From: Streptomyces zhihengii
Lineage (GTDB): Bacteria; Actinomycetota; Actinomycetes; Streptomycetales; Streptomycetaceae
DNA: 64,000 nt
Direction of reading: 5' to 3'
Assembly (NCBI RefSeq): GCF_016919245.1
Contig: NZ_JAFEJA010000002.1
Span: 1,366,501 to 1,430,500, forward strand
Both the position numbers and the translations under genes were made by a program. Of this stretch, positions 30,044-39,080 are shown piece by piece. Positions within the stretch are counted from its first letter, which is position 1. The number at the start of each line of letters is the position of its first letter. Below the pieces are notes generated by a model. It worked only from the letters and a program-made list of their open reading frames with translations. It was not told where the DNA came from and searched no databases.

Positions 30044-32631
30044 CGTCCGTCGCCGGCTCGGACGGCACCGCGGGCGCGTCACCGGCGGAGGAAGGGCGGG
30101 GCGGCGGCGTCCCGGCCGCGGCAGGAACGGGCGGTGTCCCGGACGTACCGTCGCAGGTCGGTTCCGGGGGCCTGCCGGGCGGGCGGTCCGATGTGGTGGG
30201 CGTCGCGTCGCCGCTGATCACGGACCCTGCGCACCGGGCGCCGGGAGACCGGGACGGGGCGAGCCCGGCGGGCGCGGCCTCGGTCGGGCGGCTGGCCGCG
30301 ATGGTGGATCGGCTGCGGGGTGAGGTGGAGGCCGCCCACGCGGCGGCCGAGGGCCGGGCCCTGATCGAGATGGCCAAGGGCATCATGGTGGAGCGGCTCG
30401 GCTGCGGCCCGGCGCAGGCCGCCCTGCAACTGGCCGAACTGGCCGAGCAGGCGGGCCTGTCCCCCATCGAACTGGCCGCGGACATCATCAACCAGGCGGC
30501 CCGCGACCATGTCGCCGAGGCCGCGGGCGACTTCGTCCGGCGCACGGTCGAGGGCACCGGGGAGCAGGAGGCCGAGGACGGCCGCCGGGCCGCCGACGAC
30601 GTCTCCGTCGCGGTGCGGCTGCGGACGGCCGAGAGCGCGGCGCTGGCGGCCGGTGACACCCAGACGGTGGCCGAGTCGCTGCTGCAGCACGCGCTCGCCC
30701 CGCTGGGGGCGACGGCCGTCGCCGTGTGGGCCGCCGCTGCCGACACCTCCTTCACCCTGCGGGGGCACGCCGGGTTCGGCCCGGAGGAGGCCGAACGCTG
30801 GCGCTACGTCCCGCCCGGCGTCGCGACCATCGCACGGCACGCGCTCAGCGAGCGGCGTGCCGTGTGGATCGACTCGCCGGCGAGCTCCCCCGCGCCCAGC
30901 ATCGGGCGCGCGCAGCACCCCCGGGGCGGCCGCGTCGCCGTGCCCGCCGGCGCGGGCGGCCGGATCCACGGGGTGCTGGAGATCTGCTGGCCCGAACCGC
31001 TGGCCCCGCAGCCGGCGGCCGTGGCACGCCAGATCGAGGCCCTCGCCGAACTCTGCGCCCACACCCTGGAGAATCCGCCCGGGGGCGCACCGTCCGAGGC
31101 AGGCCGGCCCGGGCCGGCCGAGGTGTCGGAACTCGTCGACCTGGCGGACGGCCTGTACGACCCGGCCCTCGTCCTGACGCCCCTGATCGGCCCGGACGGC
31201 CACCTCGCGGACTTCCGCATCCGCCACTCCAACGGCCGCTTCCAGGACCCGGCGGGCCGTCCCCGCAGCGCCGTCGACGGCGCGCTGCTGCTGGAGGCGT
31301 ACCCGCTCGCGGCGGGCGACGACGGCCTCTTCGAGAAGATCGAACGGGTCTACGCGACGGGCGAGCCGTTCCGCGCCCAGCGCATGACGCTCACGGCCCT
31401 CGTGGGCCAGGTGCCGCTGTCCACGGTGGCGGACCTCAGTGTCAGCCGCCACGGCGGGAGCGTGCTGTTCATCTGGCGCATCGAGGACGAGACGGCCCGG
31501 CTGGCCAGCCTGCTCCAGCACGCCCAGCGCCTGGGCAACATCGGCGGTTTCGAGGAGAACGTGATCTCGGGCGAGATCACCTGGAACGGGCAGCTCTTCA
31601 CGCTGTACGGGCGGGGCACGGCCGACGGCCCGGTCTCGCTCCAGGACCTCGCCGCGCACGCCCACCAGGACGACGCCGTCGCCATCGGCCGGTTCCTGCA
31701 GGCCGTGCTGCACCACCGCCGTGCCACGTCGACCGCGTTCCGGCTCCAGCGGCCCGACGGTGTCACCCGGCACATCAGGGTCATCGCCGAGCCGGTGCTC
31801 GACGCGGGCGACCGGCTCCTCGCGGTGCGCGGGGCGTACCAGGACATCTCCTCGCAGCACTGGACCGAGGTGGCGCTGGCAGCCACCCGCGACCAGCTCG
31901 CCCACACCGAGCAGGAGTCGGCCGAACGCAACCGGCTCGCGCTCCAGCTCCAGCACGCCATCATGCCGCCCAGCCGGGACCCCTACGACGTGCCGGGTCT
32001 GGAGGTCGCCGTCCGCTACCGGCCCGCGGAGTCGGACTCGCTGGTCGGCGGTGACTGGTACGACGCCGTCACCCTGCCGTCGAAGAAGATCCTGCTGTGC
32101 GTCGGCGACATCGCGGGGCACGGCATCGAGGCGGCCACCGGCATGGTCGTGCTGCGGAACGCGATGCGCGGCCTCGCCGTCACGGGCGCGGGGCCCGGGC
32201 AGCTGCTGTCCTGGCTGAACATCGTGGCCCACCATCTCACCAAGCAGGTGACGGCCACCGCGGTCTGCGGGGTGTACGACCCGCAGGAGCGTGTGCTGCG
32301 CTGGGCCAGGGCGGGCCATCTGCCCCCGGTCCTGGTCCGCGGGGAAGAGGCCACCACGCTGCCGCTCCTCGGCGGGATGCTGCTGGGGGCGGTCGCGGAG
32401 GCGGAGTACGCCGAGGGCGAGGTGCGGCTGACGCCGGGCGACACCCTGATGATGTACACCGACGGCCTGGTGGAGCGCCGGGACACGGCGGTGCAGGAGT
32501 CCCTCCAGCACCTGCTCGCGACGGCACAGCAACCCGCCGCGTCGCTGGAACGCCGACTCGACAGTCTGCTGACGCACAGCAGGTCGGACACCGACGACGA
32601 CACCTGTCTGATCGGCATCCGGGTGTCCTGA
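30040..32631 (+). CDS. ANTAR-GAF-PAS-PP2C (SpoIIE-type) phosphatase
   Basis: The 863-residue cytoplasmic regulator has, in order: a disordered Gly/Pro-rich N-terminus (1-85), an ANTAR-like three-helix domain (about 90-155; LIEMAKGIMVERLGCGPAQAALQL), and a GAF domain (about 205-340). PAS-like domains follow (about 365-480 and 495-610). A SpoIIE-type PP2C phosphatase ends it (about 635-860), with GGDWYD, VGDIAGHGIEAA and DDDTCLIGI as metal-binding aspartate motifs. ANTAR domains usually bind paired RNA hairpins, so its fusion to a phosphatase is notable. It probably dephosphorylates a STAS anti-sigma antagonist. GTG 30040 overlaps the kinase stop, giving translational coupling and a likely shared signalling pathway. 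A 290-base gap with a strong terminator near its far end follows. Confidence 0.93.
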
Positions 32632-32877
32632 CGCCGGACGCCGCGTCCCGCACGGCCGGGAACGCGGTGCTCCGGCCCTCCCACCGGTGATACAAGTGGT
32701 GTGCGGGGAGCACGAGTTGCTCCCTGCACAGCCGCTCGTGCCGGCGGCCATGGACCCGGTGCTCGTGTCACCGCCACGGACCTGGCGCGCGGGCGGGCGA
32801 CCATCGCCCCCGCCGTGCGCGGGCGGGCGGCCGGTCATGGACCCGCCCCGCGCGGCCTCCCGGGCCGCTGACCCGGC

Positions 32878-32915
32878 GTCCGGGGCTGCGGGCCGACCGG
32901 CCCGCAGCCCCGGAC
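32878..32915. terminator. Bidirectional intrinsic terminator
   Basis: A perfect 17-bp inverted repeat, GTCCGGGGCTGCGGGCC (32878-32894) with its complement (32899-32915), closes a GACC loop. It sits seven bases from the stop of the minus-strand amidohydrolase and ends the plus-strand kinase/phosphatase transcript. The rest of the gap from 32632 to 32877 contains no gene I can support. Confidence 0.85.
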
Positions 32916-32921
32916 GCGGTC

Positions 32922-34229
32922 TCAGACCAGCTCGCCGTTGCGGGCGACGACTTCACCGCCGTGGACGACCATGTCCCGCCGGGGCATGTCCACCACGACC
33001 TGCGGGGTGCACTCGCCGCGGACCAGCACGAAGTCCGCCGGGTCGCCCGCCGCGAAACCGACCCGGTCCAGGCCCAGCACATCGGCGCCGCCGTCCGAAC
33101 CCACCCTGTAGCAGTCCGTCAGCTCCGCATCGAGGCGGACGTCCGTGACCCAGCCCAGGATGTGGGCGCGGTGCAGCATGTCGGCGTTGCCGAACGGGCT
33201 CCAGGAGTCGCGGACCCCGTCGGACCCCAGCCCCACCCGTACACCGTGCTCGCGCAGCCGGGCGATCGGCAGGACCAGCGACTCGCTGGGCGCCACCGTC
33301 GTCAGCGCGATGTCCAGCGCCCCCAGATCCGCGGCCATGGTGTCGAGTTCCCGCTCCGGGAGGTACGGCAGGCAGAACACATGGCTGACGGTCACCCGGC
33401 CCTGGAGGGACAGCGCCCTGGTGCGCTCGACGATGCCGCGCAGCACCCGGGTGCCCTTCTCGTCCCGGTCGTGCAGGTGGATGTCGACGCCCACGCCGTA
33501 CCGGTCGGCGAGACGGAACACCAGGTCGAGCTGCTCGTCGAGCGCGTCGTCGAAGCTGATCGGGTCGATGCCGCCGATCTGGTCCACGAGCCCGCCGCGC
33601 GCCGCGTCCTCCAGCAGCCGCGCCGTCCCGGGCGTGCGGACGACACCGTGCTGCGGGAAGGCCACCACCTGGACGTCCAGCGCGTGCGCCAGCCGCTCCC
33701 TCGCCTCGGCGACCCCTTCGAGGCCCGCGAGCCCGTAGGCCGGGGCGACGTCGGCGTGCGCCCGCATGGCCCGGGTGCCGCGGGTGACGGCGTGCGCCAT
33801 CAGCCCGTAGGCCCGCTCGCCGACCGGACGCCGCTGGGACCGGAACAGCTCGACGTCCTGCTCGCAGTACTCGGCGATGCCCGAGGCGGGCGCGCGGGAC
33901 ACCCAGTCGCCGCCCCAGGAGGTCTTGTCCGGATGGATGTGGGCGTCCACCAGCGAGGGCAGCGCGATCCGGCCGCCGCCCTCCACGATCCGGGCGCCCT
34001 TCGGCGCGGGACGGTCGCTGAACCGGCCGTCGACGACGGTCAGATCGACCGGGTCGCCGGTGCCGAACGGCCGGACGTCCCGGAAGACGACGGCACGCCC
34101 GGGCCGCCGTCCGTCCGTCCGCGCGTCCGCGGCAGCGGGCGTCGCCGCCCCGGCGAACGCCGCACCGGTGCCCGCCAGGGACGCGGCCCCGGCCAGGACT
34201 CCGCGCCGGGAGAGGGGAGGGGGAACCAT
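32922..34229 (-). CDS. Tat-exported amidohydrolase, cytosine deaminase-like
   Basis: The 435-residue precursor has a twin-arginine signal (LSRRGVLAGAASLAGTGAAFAGAATPAAA), so the protein is probably exported folded. The metal-dependent amidohydrolase core shows DAHIHPDKTSWGGDW (first HxH), VDIHLHDRDEKG, VTVSHVFCL and GLGSDGVRDSWSPFGNADML. This order matches cytosine deaminase, N-isopropylammelide hydrolase and related enzymes. ATG 34229 has AAGGAG eight bases upstream. A second Tat-exported amidohydrolase precedes it on the same strand. The substrate is unknown; an extracellular nucleobase, triazine or cyclic amide is plausible. Confidence 0.88.
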   Translation of the reverse strand: MVPPPLSRRGVLAGAASLAGTGAAFAGAATPAAADARTDGRRPGRAVVFRDVRPFGTGDPVDLTVVDGRFSDRPAPKGARIVEGGGRIALPSLVDAHIHPDKTSWGGDWVSRAPASGIAEYCEQDVELFRSQRRPVGERAYGLMAHAVTRGTRAMRAHADVAPAYGLAGLEGVAEARERLAHALDVQVVAFPQHGVVRTPGTARLLEDAARGGLVDQIGGIDPISFDDALDEQLDLVFRLADRYGVGVDIHLHDRDEKGTRVLRGIVERTRALSLQGRVTVSHVFCLPYLPERELDTMAADLGALDIALTTVAPSESLVLPIARLREHGVRVGLGSDGVRDSWSPFGNADMLHRAHILGWVTDVRLDAELTDCYRVGSDGGADVLGLDRVGFAAGDPADFVLVRGECTPQVVVDMPRRDMVVHGGEVVARNGELV

Positions 34230-34578
34230 GGGAACTCCTTGCTGGGTGGGGGTGGGGACGCCCCGCGCGGGCGGGGCGGTGGGGAAGTGCGGGCCGCCGC
34301 GGTCCCGGCGGGGGCCGCTCACGCGGTGCCTCCCGGCGGGACGGCGCGCGCCGGAGGCGGCGCGGCCGCGGTCCGTGCGCGGGAGGGGGAGGCGTGGTGC
34401 GGCCGAGGGCTGCGCCGGACGGTGGGTGGCAGGTGGGCGGGGGCACCGGGGGCGGGACGGTCTCGGGGCCGGCCGCGCCGAGCGCCCAGGGGGCCGGTCG
34501 GCCGAGGCCCCGGGGCACCGGAGGCCGTCTGCCCCGGGCGGACGGTGTGTGCCGGAGGCCGAGCGCCCCGCCGGGCGG
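34230..34578. other. Intergenic region between the two amidohydrolase genes
   Basis: These 349 bases are very GC-rich, with several overlapping GGCCG/CGGCC inverted repeats around 34460-34520 that could attenuate transcription. I found no convincing gene. The only clear signal is the AAGGAG ribosome-binding site for the gene starting at 34229. Confidence 0.4.
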
Positions 34579-35856
34579 TCAGACGGGGATGCCCGCGCGG
34601 ACGATGCGTGCCGGGGCCGTGAGGACCGAGACGTCGGCGAGCGGGTCGCCCGCCACGAGGACCATGTCGCCCGCGTGTCCCGGCGTGAGCCGGCCCGCGG
34701 TGCCGGTCAGACCGAGCAGCCGGGCCGCGCCGGTCGTGGCGGTGCGGATGGCGTCGAGGGCCGGCAGCCCGGCCCCGCGCATCAGCACGATCTCCCGGCC
34801 GATCGGGTCGACCGTGCCGCCGGAGGAGTCCGTTCCGGCGGCGAGCGGCACACCCAGCTCATGGGCGGCGAGCACCGCGCGCTCCAGCACCGGGAGGTAG
34901 GTGCGCCCGCGCTCCGCCAGCACCGGGTCCGACGACTGGGCCAGCCCCGCGATCGCGGTGAGCGTCGGCGTGAAGTACGTGCCCCGGCGGTTCATCTCCC
35001 GCAGCGTGCGCTCCCCGACGAACACCCCGTGCTCCAGGGAGGCGATGCCCGCCGTCACCGCGTCGTGGCAGCCCTTCTCGCTGTAGCTGTGGCACAGCAC
35101 CCCCCGACCGCCCTTGCGGGCCGCGGCCACCACCTCGCTGAGCTGCGCGTGGGAGTAGACCTGCGTCAGCGGGTCCTGCTCGGGGAGCCCGGCCCGTTCG
35201 TTGACGCGCGTCTTGATCACGTCCGCGCCCCGCCGCAGGTTGACCGCGACCACCCGGCGCAGCGCCTCGGGGGACCGCACGCCGTCGCGCAGCCGGGCCA
35301 GCGGGGTGAGGTCGGGATCCGCGAGCACCGTGTCCCCGAGGTCGGGGGAGACGAAGACGCCCGCCGCGCGCAGGCGCGGCGCGAGCTCCGGGGCCCGGCG
35401 GGCCAGCTCCCGCACGGCCACGTCCTGGTAGTACGAGGTGGAGCCGCTGCGCGCGCTGGTCGCGCCGGCGCGCACGGCCGAACGCGCCTCGGCGGTGGTG
35501 GAGAGATGGATGTGCGCGTCGATCAGTCCCGGCAGGACCCAGTGGCCGTGGGCGTCGAGGCGCGGGAGGCCGTCCGGGATCCGCACCCGGGAGCGCGGGC
35601 CGGCCGCCCGCACGACACCGTCGCGCACGACGACGACCGCGTCCTCGGTGACCTCGCCCGTCGCCGGGTCGAGCAGGGTGCCGCCCTCGACGACCAGGTC
35701 GCCGGTGTCCGCCGCGCCCTCCCCGTGGCGCGGGGCGGCCGTGGCGCGGTCGGCGGACGCGAGCACGGCCGCCGTGCCGGCGAGGGCCGCGGCCGTGGCG
35801 AGCACGCCCCGGCGGGTGAGCGAGGGGGCGGGCGGAGGGATCGGCTCGACGCACAT
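34579..35856 (-). CDS. Tat-exported amidohydrolase, imidazolonepropionase-like
   Basis: The 425-residue precursor carries a twin-arginine signal (LTRRGVLATAAALAGTAAVLASADRATA). The catalytic TIM barrel shows LIDAHIHLST (HxH), the metal-bridging lysine region DVIKTRVN, LCHSYSEKG, SLEHGVF and AGTDSSGG, which is the full metal-ligand set of the amidohydrolase superfamily. An N-terminal beta-sandwich (VEGGTLLDPATGEV) and its C-terminal complement (GDMVLVAGDPLADV) are present. Related enzymes are imidazolonepropionase, prolidase and Xaa-Pro dipeptidases. The gene is divergent neither from nor overlapping the GntR gene. It lies directly downstream of the GTATAC operators, so it is the likely first regulated gene. 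The substrate is unknown. Confidence 0.88.
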   Translation of the reverse strand: MCVEPIPPPAPSLTRRGVLATAAALAGTAAVLASADRATAAPRHGEGAADTGDLVVEGGTLLDPATGEVTEDAVVVVRDGVVRAAGPRSRVRIPDGLPRLDAHGHWVLPGLIDAHIHLSTTAEARSAVRAGATSARSGSTSYYQDVAVRELARRAPELAPRLRAAGVFVSPDLGDTVLADPDLTPLARLRDGVRSPEALRRVVAVNLRRGADVIKTRVNERAGLPEQDPLTQVYSHAQLSEVVAAARKGGRGVLCHSYSEKGCHDAVTAGIASLEHGVFVGERTLREMNRRGTYFTPTLTAIAGLAQSSDPVLAERGRTYLPVLERAVLAAHELGVPLAAGTDSSGGTVDPIGREIVLMRGAGLPALDAIRTATTGAARLLGLTGTAGRLTPGHAGDMVLVAGDPLADVSVLTAPARIVRAGIPV

Positions 35857-35912
35857 GAGGGCTCCTCGGAAAGCGGTGGCCAGGGGGGCGGCCCGGAAGG
35901 CCTGTCCGACCG

Positions 35913-36019
35913 TTTGTATACCAAGGCTCAGGTGGCGACAAGATCCAGCGGCTCGATGCGGGGATATGGGGAGGTGGTGCGAAGGTCGTTCGAAGGCCTC
36001 TCGCTATTCGGTATACAAA
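35913..36019. promoter_or_regulatory. Pair of inverted GntR operator sites
   Basis: TTTGTATACC at 35913-35922 and GGTATACAAA at 36010-36019 are exact reverse complements about 87 bases apart. Each contains the palindrome GTATAC and stands out in GC-rich DNA. The region separates the GntR gene's 3' end from the amidohydrolase start. A FadR-type dimer could bind each site, and the spacing would allow a loop. The assignment to the neighbouring GntR protein is inferred. Confidence 0.65.
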
Positions 36020-36067
36020 ATCCGCCGAGCGGGGTGATGTCCCCAGGAAGCGGTCCGCCCGCGGGGG

Positions 36068-36754
36068 CTATCCGAAGAGGGACCGCAGCGCGACCGTGCG
36101 GCTGTCGCGGACATGGAGCAGGGTGCTGGCCGCCGCCGCCTCCTCGTCGCCCGCCGCGATGTGCCGGAACATCTCCGCGTGCTGCGACCGCATGTGGTCC
36201 GGCTCCTCGTGCAGCCCGAAGAGCAACTGGAGCTGCCAGCTCAGCTGCTCCATGGTCCGGGCGAGGAGCGGATTGCCGCCCAGGGACACGATCTGCTCGT
36301 GGAACGCGGTGTGCGCGGCCACCTCGCGCTCGTCCTCGTCCGCCGCGGCCGCCTGTTCGGCGCGCTCCAGCAGCGCGGCCAGGGCGGCGAGACCGTCCGG
36401 CTCCTCCTCAGCCCGCGCGACCCGCCGGGCGGCGAGGCGCGACGCCTGCACCGCGAGCGGTTCCCACACCTCGTACAGGTGGCGCACATCCTCGCGCTCC
36501 AGCCGCCGCACCCGTACCCCGCTGTGCGGCAGCAGTTCCAGCAGCCCTTCCGCGACGAGAGCCCGCAGGGCCTCCCGGACGGGGACCCGGGACATGCTCA
36601 GTTCCTCGGCGATCTCCCGCTCCACCAGGCGGGAGCCCATGGGATACCGGCGGTCCACGATCCGCTGCCGCACCGCCTCGCGCGCCCGCGCGCTCAGCGA
36701 GGTCCGCCCGCCCGCCCCCGGCGCCGGGGTCCCCTCCGGTCCGCTGCCTGCCAC
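36068..36754 (-). CDS. GntR-family regulator, FadR/FCD subfamily
   Basis: The 228-residue protein has a winged helix at about residues 20-90 (ARAREAVRQRIVDRRYPMGSRLVEREIAEELSMSRVPVREALRALVAEGLLELLPHSGVRV). An FCD effector domain follows at about 100-220 (HTAFHEQIVSLGGNPLLARTMEQLSWQLQLL). Start choice is between GTG 36760 and GTG 36754; the latter is nine bases from GGAGG and is used. It is upstream of, and on the same strand as, the two exported amidohydrolases, with a pair of GTATAC operators between. It is therefore the likely regulator of that locus, probably repressing until the hydrolase product is present. Confidence 0.9.
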   Translation of the reverse strand: MAGSGPEGTPAPGAGGRTSLSARAREAVRQRIVDRRYPMGSRLVEREIAEELSMSRVPVREALRALVAEGLLELLPHSGVRVRRLEREDVRHLYEVWEPLAVQASRLAARRVARAEEEPDGLAALAALLERAEQAAAADEDEREVAAHTAFHEQIVSLGGNPLLARTMEQLSWQLQLLFGLHEEPDHMRSQHAEMFRHIAAGDEEAAAASTLLHVRDSRTVALRSLFG

Positions 36755-36980
36755 CTGCACCGTCCTCCGCTCGCCGTGTCCCCGGCGAGGATACGGCGAG
36801 CGAGCGGGCAGGCGAGCGGGCGGCACGGGACGGGCGCGGAGCCGCCGAGCGGGCGGTGTCCGGGGGCGGGCCGGCGGACGCCCCGGGCCCTGCCCGCCCG
36901 GGGCGCGGCCCCCGGGCCGCGCGGGACATCCGCCGCCCCGGCAGGGGAGTTCGGGGCCCACGGCGGGTAGGGAGTGGGCC

Positions 36981-39074
36981 ATGGCGGGATTCGGGGGACG
37001 GCGGGAACGGGACCGGCGGCGTGTCGCGGCCGTGTGCGTCGCGGCGCTGCTGCTGAGCTGCGCCGCGTACGCGGTGACACAACTGGCGCGCGGCGGCATC
37101 GATCCGGCGGACACCGCCGCGGTGCTCGGCCTCCCGCTCGCGGCGGCGGGCCTGGTGGCCGCGGTCGCGGCACTGCGCCGCCCCTGGCAGGGCACCGACG
37201 CCGACCTGGTGCGGCAGTGGGCGGCGACGCTGGCCGCCCAGGTCGGGGAGAACGAGAGCAAGCTGCGGCACCAGCTCCTCGGCGGCGACGTCCGGCGCAT
37301 CGACCTGCGCTACGCGCTGCGCGAGGTGCCGGGGCGCCCGGCCCTCGCCCCGCCGTCGGGCCGGACCTTCCGCGACGCCGACAGCCCCGGGCCCGACCAT
37401 GACATCGCCGAGTACTTCCGGGCCGTCCGGCCCCGACGCCTGGTCATCGCCGGCGCGCCGGGCTCCGGCAAGACGGTCCTGGCGCTGGAGCTCGTCCTCG
37501 CCCTGGCCTCCGGCCGCTCCGAGGGGGACCCGGTGCCGGTGCGCATCCCCATGGCGCAGTGGGACACCTCGCACAACCTGTCCGGACTGCTCGTGGACCA
37601 CCTCGTGCAGGCGCTGGACTGGCCCCGGCAGATGGCCGAGAGGCTGGTGGCCCACGGGATGGTCCTGCCGGTCCTCGACGGACTGGACGAGATGGACCCG
37701 CCGCGCGCCGACGGTTCGCCCGATCCCCGGGCCCCCCGGGCGCGGGCGGCCCTGCGGCACCTGAACGCCCATCAGTCCGGCCTGGACGCGGGCCCGCTGG
37801 TCCTCACCAGCCGGATCGCGCACTACGAGTCGCTCCTCGCGCACGAGCCCCTGATCGACTCCGCGCTGGCGGTCGTCGCGCCGGTGGAGTCCGCCGCCGC
37901 GCTCACCTACCTGCGCGACCGATGCCACGACCGCGACCGCTGGCAGCCCCTGCTGGACCATCTGTCAGCCGACCCCGACGGCGTCCACGCACGGGCCCTG
38001 TCGACGCCCTGGCGGCTCGGGCTGACCGCCACCGTCTACCGGTACCACGGAGACCCGGGGGACCTGCTCGCGCTCCACGATCCCGGCGCGCTCGACCGGC
38101 ACCTGCTGGCCCGCTACATCCCGGCGGCCACCGGGCCGGCGGACGGCGACGCCTCGCCGCCCCGCTACCGGCCGCAGCAGGTCCACCGCTGGCTGCACCA
38201 CCTCACCGGCCATCTGACGGGGACGGGGGCGGCGGCCTACCCGACGACCGACATCACCGTGCACGGACTCTGGCCGCTCGCCGGCCGCCGTACCGTACGG
38301 GCGGCGGACGCCCTGCTCACCTTCTGTCTGACCGCCGCCGTGCTGCCGGCCGCCTGGCTGACACCCCGGCCGGGCGAGGCGGCCGCCGCCGTGCTCGCCC
38401 TCGCCGGTGCGTCCGGCCTGGCCGCCGCGCTCGCGCTCAGCCCCAGCCGGGTGGACTGGCAGAAGCGCCGCATCCCCGGACTGCGGAAGCCGTTCGTGGC
38501 GGGGCTCGCGGTCAATCCCGTCCTCGCCACCGTCGTCGGCGTCGCCGCCGGGACCGGCACCGGTACGGCGCTCGCCGCCGCCGGACGGCCCTCGGCCGCG
38601 CTCGCCGCCGGGACCGTCGTGAGCTGGGCGGCCGGACTCGGCGCGGGCTTCCGCTTCAGCCTGGCGGCCGGACTGCGCGGCGCCCCGCCGACAGCGGTGA
38701 GCCCGCCGGTCGCGCTCCGCGACGACACCGTGTACGGGCTGCTCTACGCCGTGTCCACCGGGCTGTTCGGCGGTCTCGGCGTCGGTGCCGCGACCGCCCT
38801 GCTGCTGGAGCCGGTCACGGGGCTCGTCGTCGGGACGGCCACGGCGGTCGCGGCGGGCCAGGCCTCGGGGTGCAGCGCGGCCCGCCGCTATCTGGTGTTC
38901 CTGCTGTGCTCCCTCGGACGGCTGCCGTTCCGGCTGGGCCGGTTCCTCGACTGGGCCTGCTCCACCGGGCTGATGCGCTACTCCGGCCCCGCGTACCAGT
39001 TCCGGCACGCGGAGCTCCAGCACTGGCTCGCCGCGCACCCGGACCCGGTGGTCACACCGCCCGCCGGTCCCTGA
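36981..39074 (+). CDS. Membrane-anchored NACHT-type NTPase
   Basis: The protein has 697 residues. Two hydrophobic helices near the N-terminus (about 15-35 and 45-65) are followed by a STAND/NACHT NTPase. Walker A is GAPGSGKT (about residues 157-164), Walker B is VLPVLDGLDEMD (about 229-240), and sensor-like LVLTSR is at about 274. A winged-helix-like region comes next, then a C-terminal half with about eight hydrophobic helices rich in Ala, Gly and Leu, and a short cytoplasmic tail ending FRHAELQHWLAAHP. NACHT proteins often act as signal-triggered switches, some in phage defence. Here the effector appears to be the membrane region. No neighbouring defence genes are seen, so the role is open. 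ATG 36981 has GGAG upstream. Confidence 0.85.
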   Translation: MAGFGGRRERDRRRVAAVCVAALLLSCAAYAVTQLARGGIDPADTAAVLGLPLAAAGLVAAVAALRRPWQGTDADLVRQWAATLAAQVGENESKLRHQLLGGDVRRIDLRYALREVPGRPALAPPSGRTFRDADSPGPDHDIAEYFRAVRPRRLVIAGAPGSGKTVLALELVLALASGRSEGDPVPVRIPMAQWDTSHNLSGLLVDHLVQALDWPRQMAERLVAHGMVLPVLDGLDEMDPPRADGSPDPRAPRARAALRHLNAHQSGLDAGPLVLTSRIAHYESLLAHEPLIDSALAVVAPVESAAALTYLRDRCHDRDRWQPLLDHLSADPDGVHARALSTPWRLGLTATVYRYHGDPGDLLALHDPGALDRHLLARYIPAATGPADGDASPPRYRPQQVHRWLHHLTGHLTGTGAAAYPTTDITVHGLWPLAGRRTVRAADALLTFCLTAAVLPAAWLTPRPGEAAAAVLALAGASGLAAALALSPSRVDWQKRRIPGLRKPFVAGLAVNPVLATVVGVAAGTGTGTALAAAGRPSAALAAGTVVSWAAGLGAGFRFSLAAGLRGAPPTAVSPPVALRDDTVYGLLYAVSTGLFGGLGVGAATALLLEPVTGLVVGTATAVAAGQASGCSAARRYLVFLLCSLGRLPFRLGRFLDWACSTGLMRYSGPAYQFRHAELQHWLAAHPDPVVTPPAGP

Positions 39075-39080
39075 CCCGCC

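Noticed and set aside
36981-39074. Confident call of a phage-defence system
   Set aside because: The NACHT fold is also used in non-defence signalling, and there are no adjacent defence genes or mobile-element context.
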